From Zoopage sp. CT-All (Eukaryota; Zoopagomycota; Zoopagomycetes; Zoopagales; Zoopagaceae): a stretch of 34,158 nt of DNA. Shown here in pieces: positions 29,251-34,158 of the stretch; the first letter of the stretch is position 1; every line of letters begins with the position of its first letter. The stretch lies in contig QZWS01000049.1 of NCBI GenBank assembly GCA_004114245.1, forward strand, positions 1 to 34,158, given 5' to 3'. A program made the translations under genes and the position numbers. A model generated the notes under the pieces. The model was not told the origin of the DNA and did not search any database. It worked only from the letters and a program-made list of their open reading frames with translations.

Positions 29251-32178
29251 TTATAGCCCGTATCGCTCATGGAGCTTATTGCGTGACTGGGGCGAGAAGT
29301 TGGCCGCGTATGCATTCCAATCTGGAATCATATTCTTGTAGCCAGTGAGGATCTACGGCGAGCCAGTTGACCATGCCCAGAAAACACCCAACATACCTGC
29401 TTGTACTCTTCTACGAGTTGCTCGGGTGTGCTGAACCAAGAAAGCGCGACCTCGCAAAATAGATGGAACGACTAGGACAGAATAAGGAAGTGGTCAGTGG
29501 ACAGTGGTCCTACGCTGACAAGGGCCTGCGGATTGACTTGGATGACCCGGTTCATGCCAAGACAGGATGTTCGTTTTTCATCATTGTCAGTGACGTTGCG
29601 CACACACGAGCACCATCGGAAAGCAAACGTCTCAAGAAGGGGGGCGACTTCGTCGGGGCATGCAAATCCAAGGCGGCCGATTGAAATGGCAATGTTTTCT
29701 GCAAGCATGCGCGTCGTGCTGACATCGTTAAGAATCGGAACGAGACGGGCGAGAAGCGATTGTACAAACGGTTTGATATCGGCGCCTGCTCAATCGTCAA
29801 TGCTGGCGCACAGCTTGGGAAGCAGACAAACCTGCTTTCACAGCGATCTCACCCGACGACCACGCCGCATTGTTACATACGCTCGTGGTATCGGGCGTGA
29901 CTACGATGTTGGCCACGATTGCGGGTATGAAGCTGGCTAGATGAGGAGCCAGGCGGGGATAGCACCACATGGATATATCTCCGAGAAGGGCAAAAGCGGA
30001 CTGGCGAACCGATGGAGTCGAGTCCTATGGCAAATTAGCGCCGATGGAAAATCGCAGCCAAGCGACTCACGGTCATCGTCGCCAACACCATGGGCAACAG
30101 CGGCGGATTGCTGCTGGCGACAAAGTCGTCGCAAGCGGGCCCAAACCCTTGACAGATGCCGCTGATAAGGTCCATGGACGAGATAAGCAGACCCGTCTCG
30201 GCTTCTTCGACCTCGTTTGGATTAGCGATGTGGGCCATCTGCTGTCGCAGCTGAACGCTCATGATCGTCAGGCAACGCTGCCACATCGCGGGCACACCAT
30301 CGGCCATCGCAGGGCCAACAGCAGTCACCAGCGACGCCATGCACTCCATGAGCGCCTCAAGATCGACGTCCTCGTTGGACAGCGTCGTCCACTTGTGCAG
30401 CAGTCGTGGGATAAGGGCGGCAGTGCACGCGGGCGTGGATTTAAGCGGGTTGCCAACGGCGTCCGCGAGCGAGCCGATTGTGTCGTAGAGCAGAAACATA
30501 TTCTTGCGCTGGTACTTGTCAAAGGCCATGGACATGGTCGAGACGATGGCTTCCAGATGGGGGACGAGGAGCGTGTTGGCCTCCTCTTCAAGGTTGGCCA
30601 GGGCACTGCATGCGGCAGACTGCACCCGCTTGTTGCTGTCCAGACACATGTGAAGGAGACCGCGGAGGACCGGAACAAAGTACTTGTCGCGCTCTTCCGG
30701 CTGCGGAATCTCGCAGATCCAAATAACGTAGCGACTCACTGTCCAGCAGGCGATGGAACGAACCAATGGCTTTGCGTGAGTGAAATTTTGCAGCAGGAAA
30801 GGAATGAGGCCTGGGAGCGAGGGCTCGAGGCCGGTCATGCAGCCGTCCGAGATGGCGCCAAGAGCGAGCATGCCCGATTCGCGCAAGAGCCACTCGTTAG
30901 ATTGCAATTGCTGGGTCAGCAAGGGCAGGACAAAGGGAAGGATGGCATTTCCAAATGCCGTTGCCAGCGTGTCCAGCGTTGCCGCCGCGCACTTGCGAAG
31001 CGTCCAATCCTCAAAGTCTTCGTCGTCCTCGTCGTCGTCCTCGTCATCGCTCTCTCCGTCACCGGCCTCGCCATCTGCGCCGCCCGTGCCCTGGGCTTTA
31101 TTCTTGCGCTGCCAAGGCTTGACATCCTCCTCCCGGTCCGGCACATTCCCGTCCTGGTCATCGTCGTCCATCATAATCAGCTCCATTTCGCTGTACACCA
31201 GCTTGTTGAGGAGCAATGGCAATAGACGCGTGAGCTGAGTAGCCAGGTACTCCTTCATATCCTCCATCTCGGCCAGCGCCATCCAGAATTCGCAGGCCTC
31301 GAGGGCCACGGTTTCGTCCTCATCGCTGGTGCGCTGGATCATGTAGTCGAGGACGGCGGGGAGCTGCGGCATGAGGCTGCTGGCCGAGTGCTCCAGCAGC
31401 GATGACATTGTCTGGCATACGACACGCTGGATCTCTGGGTGGTTGTCGGTGGCAGCTCGGCGAAATAGCGCGTCGCAGAACGCTGCCATGTATGGACTGA
31501 GAAGCTCGGACCTGGTCCAGACCAGCGAGTTGATGACCTTGATTGATAATGCGCGGATGCGCACCTCGGGATGGTCGACGAGGTTAATGGCACGGGGGAT
31601 GAGAAAGTTCAACGGGCGCTGCCCGCCAAATTCCGCAGCCGTCAGGCGCGGCGCCGCGTCCTCGCAAACCTTGTACAGCGCGTCCAGCCCACCATGCACC
31701 ATGTTTGGATCGGGCGAGTCCATCAGGTTGACTATTCGCTCGATCAACTTGGGCCAGGACTCGAGCGGCTCGTGGAGAACCATGGCGGCGACAATGGTGC
31801 CGGCGGTGGAGCGGACATCCTTGTTTTGGTCGCCCAGCGCCTCGAGGATCCAATGCTTGGTGTAATCGCGCGTCGTCGGCTCCAGAGCTTTGAAGCTGCT
31901 GCGGAAGATATTCTTGAGAATCAGACCGGCCACGGCGCGCACGCTGGCATCGGCAGAGTGATGCTGGGTCAGCACAAACACCAGATAGTTGGTGTATTCC
32001 GGCACGCTCGACTGCAGAAACTCCAGGCGCTATACATGATCTAGCACAATTCCTGAGGCGAGAAAGGAGGACGCACGGTGCGGACCTGGTCCTGCACGGA
32101 CTGCTCGTTGCTCAAGCTGCCCTGCAGCAGCTGGAGAAGTTCGGAGAGGCCCTGGGCCTGCGGCTGCCAAGCTTCCAT
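29251..32178 (-). CDS. KAP104: Transportin (karyopherin beta-2, Kap104/TNPO1)
   Basis: HEAT-repeat nuclear import receptor for PY-NLS cargoes such as hnRNP-type RNA-binding proteins, regulated by Ran-GTP. Six exons (32178-32086, 32029-30071, 30000-29832, 29785-29520, 29471-29397, 29352-29251) give 887 aa, matching the 890-residue human protein. The start MEAWQPQAQGLSELLQLL, the repeat SGLILKN-like (AGLILKNIF), the long acidic H8 loop (about residues 335-375, SDDEDDDEDDED) and the C-terminal SVCNNAAWSSGEIA, ENIAISIGRLGF and DNDEKR segments follow the family end to end. All five introns (44-70 nt) keep frame. The 5' end faces the stop of the homeobox gene, which is on the same strand 192 bases upstream. 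Confidence 0.95.
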
Positions 32179-32370
32179 CTAGCACGGCAATTCGTCACGT
32201 TGTGGCTGTGCAAATGGGCGCTTGGTGGGGCATACGGTGAAGGTACGCGTCGGGCGGATGAGCGATGGCGATGCTGGCGACAGCTGGGCTGAAAAAGGAC
32301 CTAGACATCGTGCTTTACCCGGCGGGCTGCTCGGGCGCCCATATGTGATCTACAAGTCGCGAAGGGACGT

Positions 32371-33162
32371 CTAATGGCCTGCATTGTTGCGCAGAACAAA
32401 CCGCTTGATGGTGCGACTGTTCAGGGCCAGCGGCACAGTCTCGCTTGCCTCCACCTGGACAGACACTGCCTTGAGCATACGGCGTCGGGCATTTATAAGC
32501 CAGTTGCTGAGTTGGTGCGGCAGCAGGTCTGTGTCGGCCAGCATTCTCCGCTTCTGTTCCTCGGAGGGGTAGGGATAGGCGGTGTTGTTGCGAATCCACT
32601 GCCGCAGATACTCCACTGCCGATTCTGGAAGCCTTGACCGCTGGGCATGACTACGAGCTCTACGGACTGGCCCCGTGTCAGAAGAGGCACTTCTTTTCCT
32701 GGGCGACGCGCAGGTGGCTGGCTCCAGCGGAGTCGTGATGATTGCTGCCGTTTGTGGGTGACATGCTGCAGGGATCTCGATTGGCGTGTGGAAGTGCGCC
32801 CTCCAGCGAGCCAGGCCAGATGCAACGACGGCTTTGATGTGATTGAGCGCAGCATCCGACGATTTCGACGTGGCCAGTACGTGGCAGCGGCGTGGAGACG
32901 CTGTTGGGGATAAAACGCGACCGCTTCTCAACAGCTTGGCCGTGTCTTGGATATTCGCGCCATTCTGGTCGGCAATGATCCAATGGCCGTGGCAAGCAAA
33001 GCAATTCTCCTTAGTATGACTGCCATGGATCAGAACAACCGGAGAAAATATTCGACCGGATTTCGCGCCCACTGTGGCAGCAGCCGGTGTGCTGCCATTC
33101 ACGGCTCCTGGAGAGGCAGAGTCTCCCGGAGTTGCACATGCATTTTGCAATGCGAACAACAT
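32371..33162 (-). CDS. TALE-class homeobox transcription factor
   Basis: DNA-binding protein with one homeodomain near the C-terminus (about residues 170-229 counted from ATG 33162). It reads SRLPESAVEYLRQWI, then AYPYPSEEQKRRML, then NWLINARRRM. The three extra residues between helices 1 and 2 (PYP) and the N-W-x-I-N-A-R recognition helix define the TALE group. The preceding region is Pro/Ser/Ala-rich and unrecognised. The frame stays open upstream to 33381, including ATGs, but that part is unlike protein sequence and contains the direct repeats at 33280-33340, so the start at 33162 (263 aa) is preferred. TALE factors in fungi include mating and developmental regulators; the role here is unknown. 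Confidence 0.85.
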   Translation of the reverse strand: MLFALQNACATPGDSASPGAVNGSTPAAATVGAKSGRIFSPVVLIHGSHTKENCFACHGHWIIADQNGANIQDTAKLLRSGRVLSPTASPRRCHVLATSKSSDAALNHIKAVVASGLARWRAHFHTPIEIPAACHPQTAAIITTPLEPATCASPRKRSASSDTGPVRRARSHAQRSRLPESAVEYLRQWIRNNTAYPYPSEEQKRRMLADTDLLPHQLSNWLINARRRMLKAVSVQVEASETVPLALNSRTIKRFVLRNNAGH

Positions 33163-33279
33163 GATTGTTGTTGCCGATAGAATAGATAACGTGTATGAGA
33201 GCGACGCGACTTGATATGAGCGAGGATGCAGGTGATGGGAACGGCTGTCAAAATACGCTTGACGTGTTCTGTCGTGAGA

Positions 33280-33340
33280 AAATTGATCACTCCCACCACT
33301 GTTCCGTTCGCAAATTGATCTCTCTCCCACCACTGTCCCG
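33280..33340. repeat. Tandem pair of about 28-bp repeats upstream of the homeobox gene
   Basis: AAATTGATC-CTCCCACCACTGT-CCG occurs at 33280-33306 and again at 33312-33340, with a 2-base insertion in the second copy. The pair lies about 120-180 bases upstream of the preferred homeobox start. The TTGATC core resembles the TGAT half-sites bound by TALE proteins, so autoregulation is possible but unproved. Confidence 0.6.
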
Positions 33341-33469
33341 CTTTCCATTCGACAAGCAATTTTCGCTGCTATAAATGACATTCGTATATTTATATCAATG
33401 CTGTGACTGCAAAAGGAAATGATCGATGCTATACAGAGATAGCCACGGCTTTTGGATGGATGAGCGGCG

Positions 33470-34158
33470 CTAGCGCTTGAGCCGCGTCCACCAGCCCATC
33501 AAACTCGTATCTCGCGACATCCACGCGAACACTCCTCCAAAGGCGCTTCTTGTTGCTGTAACAACGCCTCGGCGCCGCTCGGTATTCGCCTTGCTCACCT
33601 GCGACGGCACTGTGTCGTCGATCACGATATCAATCGTAGGATCGAACTTCATTGACTCGATGTTTGGACTCGCGACCAATGTTTCCAGCGATAGAGACGA
33701 TTTGCAGGGTACACGTCCATCGCGACTGGCACTATGCGACAAGGGAGGACGCAACCAATCGCCGCTGCCAGCCATCGCCAAGTCGTCCCAATCCTCCATT
33801 ACCATGTCAGCAACGGCATCGGCATCGATATCATCATCGGCTGTTGTGACAATAATAGGTGGCATGCAGGCTATCGCATTCGCGGGCGCATTATCATCCA
33901 AACTCATCAAATCCGCTGGGATGGCTGTTTGATGCTCGGTGTTTGGCGGCGGAATCACAAGCACGTCGACATCTTCGTCTGGAACGAGAATATCGCCGCT
34001 CTCAAGCACCGGACCAATCAAGGCGGAGGCCAGCGACATGGAATCGTCGCCATCTCCACCCCATCCCGAGGAATAATCGCTGTCGAAGCTGCACTCGCTT
34101 CCCTCGCTGGGAACAATCGAGCACGCCCTTTGTGCAAACGGCACTTGTCTCCGCCCGC
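33470..34158 (-). CDS. Acidic protein of unknown function (5' end outside window)
   Basis: The frame runs open from the right edge of the window to the stop at 33470, so the gene is cut at its 5' end and at least 228 codons are present. No domain is recognised. The sequence is Asp/Ser-rich in its first two-thirds (SGWGGDGDDS, VPDEDVDVLVIPPP, TADDDIDADAVADMV). It ends in a basic, aromatic tail (SKANTERRRG, FAWMSRDTSLMGWWTRLKR) that could be an amphipathic membrane or chromatin-binding end. It shows no coiled coil, signal peptide or repeats. The composition suggests a largely disordered regulatory protein. Confidence 0.6.
   Translation of the reverse strand, partial: GRRQVPFAQRACSIVPSEGSECSFDSDYSSGWGGDGDDSMSLASALIGPVLESGDILVPDEDVDVLVIPPPNTEHQTAIPADLMSLDDNAPANAIACMPPIIVTTADDDIDADAVADMVMEDWDDLAMAGSGDWLRPPLSHSASRDGRVPCKSSLSLETLVASPNIESMKFDPTIDIVIDDTVPSQVSKANTERRRGVVTATRSAFGGVFAWMSRDTSLMGWWTRLKR

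Noticed and set aside
29969-31225. 418-codon plus-strand frame
   Set aside because: It is antisense to transportin and has no recognisable domain.
1-34158. tRNA, rRNA, CRISPR arrays, intact transposase or reverse transcriptase
   Set aside because: None was visible by eye on either strand. A covariance-model and TE-library search would be needed to exclude small or decayed ones.

Overview
The window is a gene-dense nuclear segment from a fungus, most likely an early-diverging (chytrid-like) lineage. The fungal assignment rests on a single-exon trifunctional tryptophan gene with the order glutamine amidotransferase, indole-glycerol-phosphate synthase, phosphoribosylanthranilate isomerase. Early divergence is an inference. 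It rests on an eIF4G that carries MIF4G, MA3 and a W2-like C-terminal domain, together with RIC8, CPSF6-like, ZC3H3-like and TALE homeobox genes. Introns are short (mostly 42-95 nt, two of about 34-43 nt) and are bounded by GT...AG. I placed most exon joins by reading frame and family similarity.

Layout. 1-4863 is eIF4G (+). 4864-6421 is a repeat-bearing spacer followed by copy 1 of a duplicated secreted-protein unit, whose signal peptide is frameshifted. 7099-8867 is RIC8/synembryn (-), divergent from a CPSF6/CFIm68-like RRM gene (8985-10286, +). The tryptophan gene (12690-10363, -) follows. Copy 2 of the secreted-protein unit (12821-14053) fills the spacer between the tryptophan gene and a small EF-hand gene (14061, +). 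The EF-hand gene meets kinetochore SPC25 (15527-14543, -) tail to tail, apparently overlapping. A gene-poor stretch of 1.3 kb precedes mitochondrial enoyl-CoA hydratase (+), an RNF5-type membrane RING ligase (+), histidyl-tRNA synthetase (+) and a CDC48/AFG2-type AAA ATPase (+). The last of these converges on a five-CCCH ZC3H3-like protein (-).

24.8-26.7 kb is a decayed island. It has fragments that look like a PI3/PI4-kinase-superfamily catalytic lobe on + and a multiply frameshifted PD-(D/E)XK-like gene on -. After it come an unassigned basic-tailed protein (+), an ALYREF/POLDIP3-type mRNA export adaptor (+), transportin/Kap104 (-), a TALE homeobox factor (-) and the 3' part of an acidic protein of unknown function (-).

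Most genes are housekeeping (translation, mRNA processing and export, nuclear import, kinetochore, G-alpha chaperone, beta-oxidation, Trp and His-tRNA supply) and show no operon logic. The most unusual element is the duplicated secreted-protein unit. Its two copies keep nearly identical signal-peptide and 3' flanking DNA while the mature coding sequence has diverged, and only one copy still has an intact secretion signal. This resembles a fast-evolving effector-like family that moves as a cassette of about 1.25 kb.
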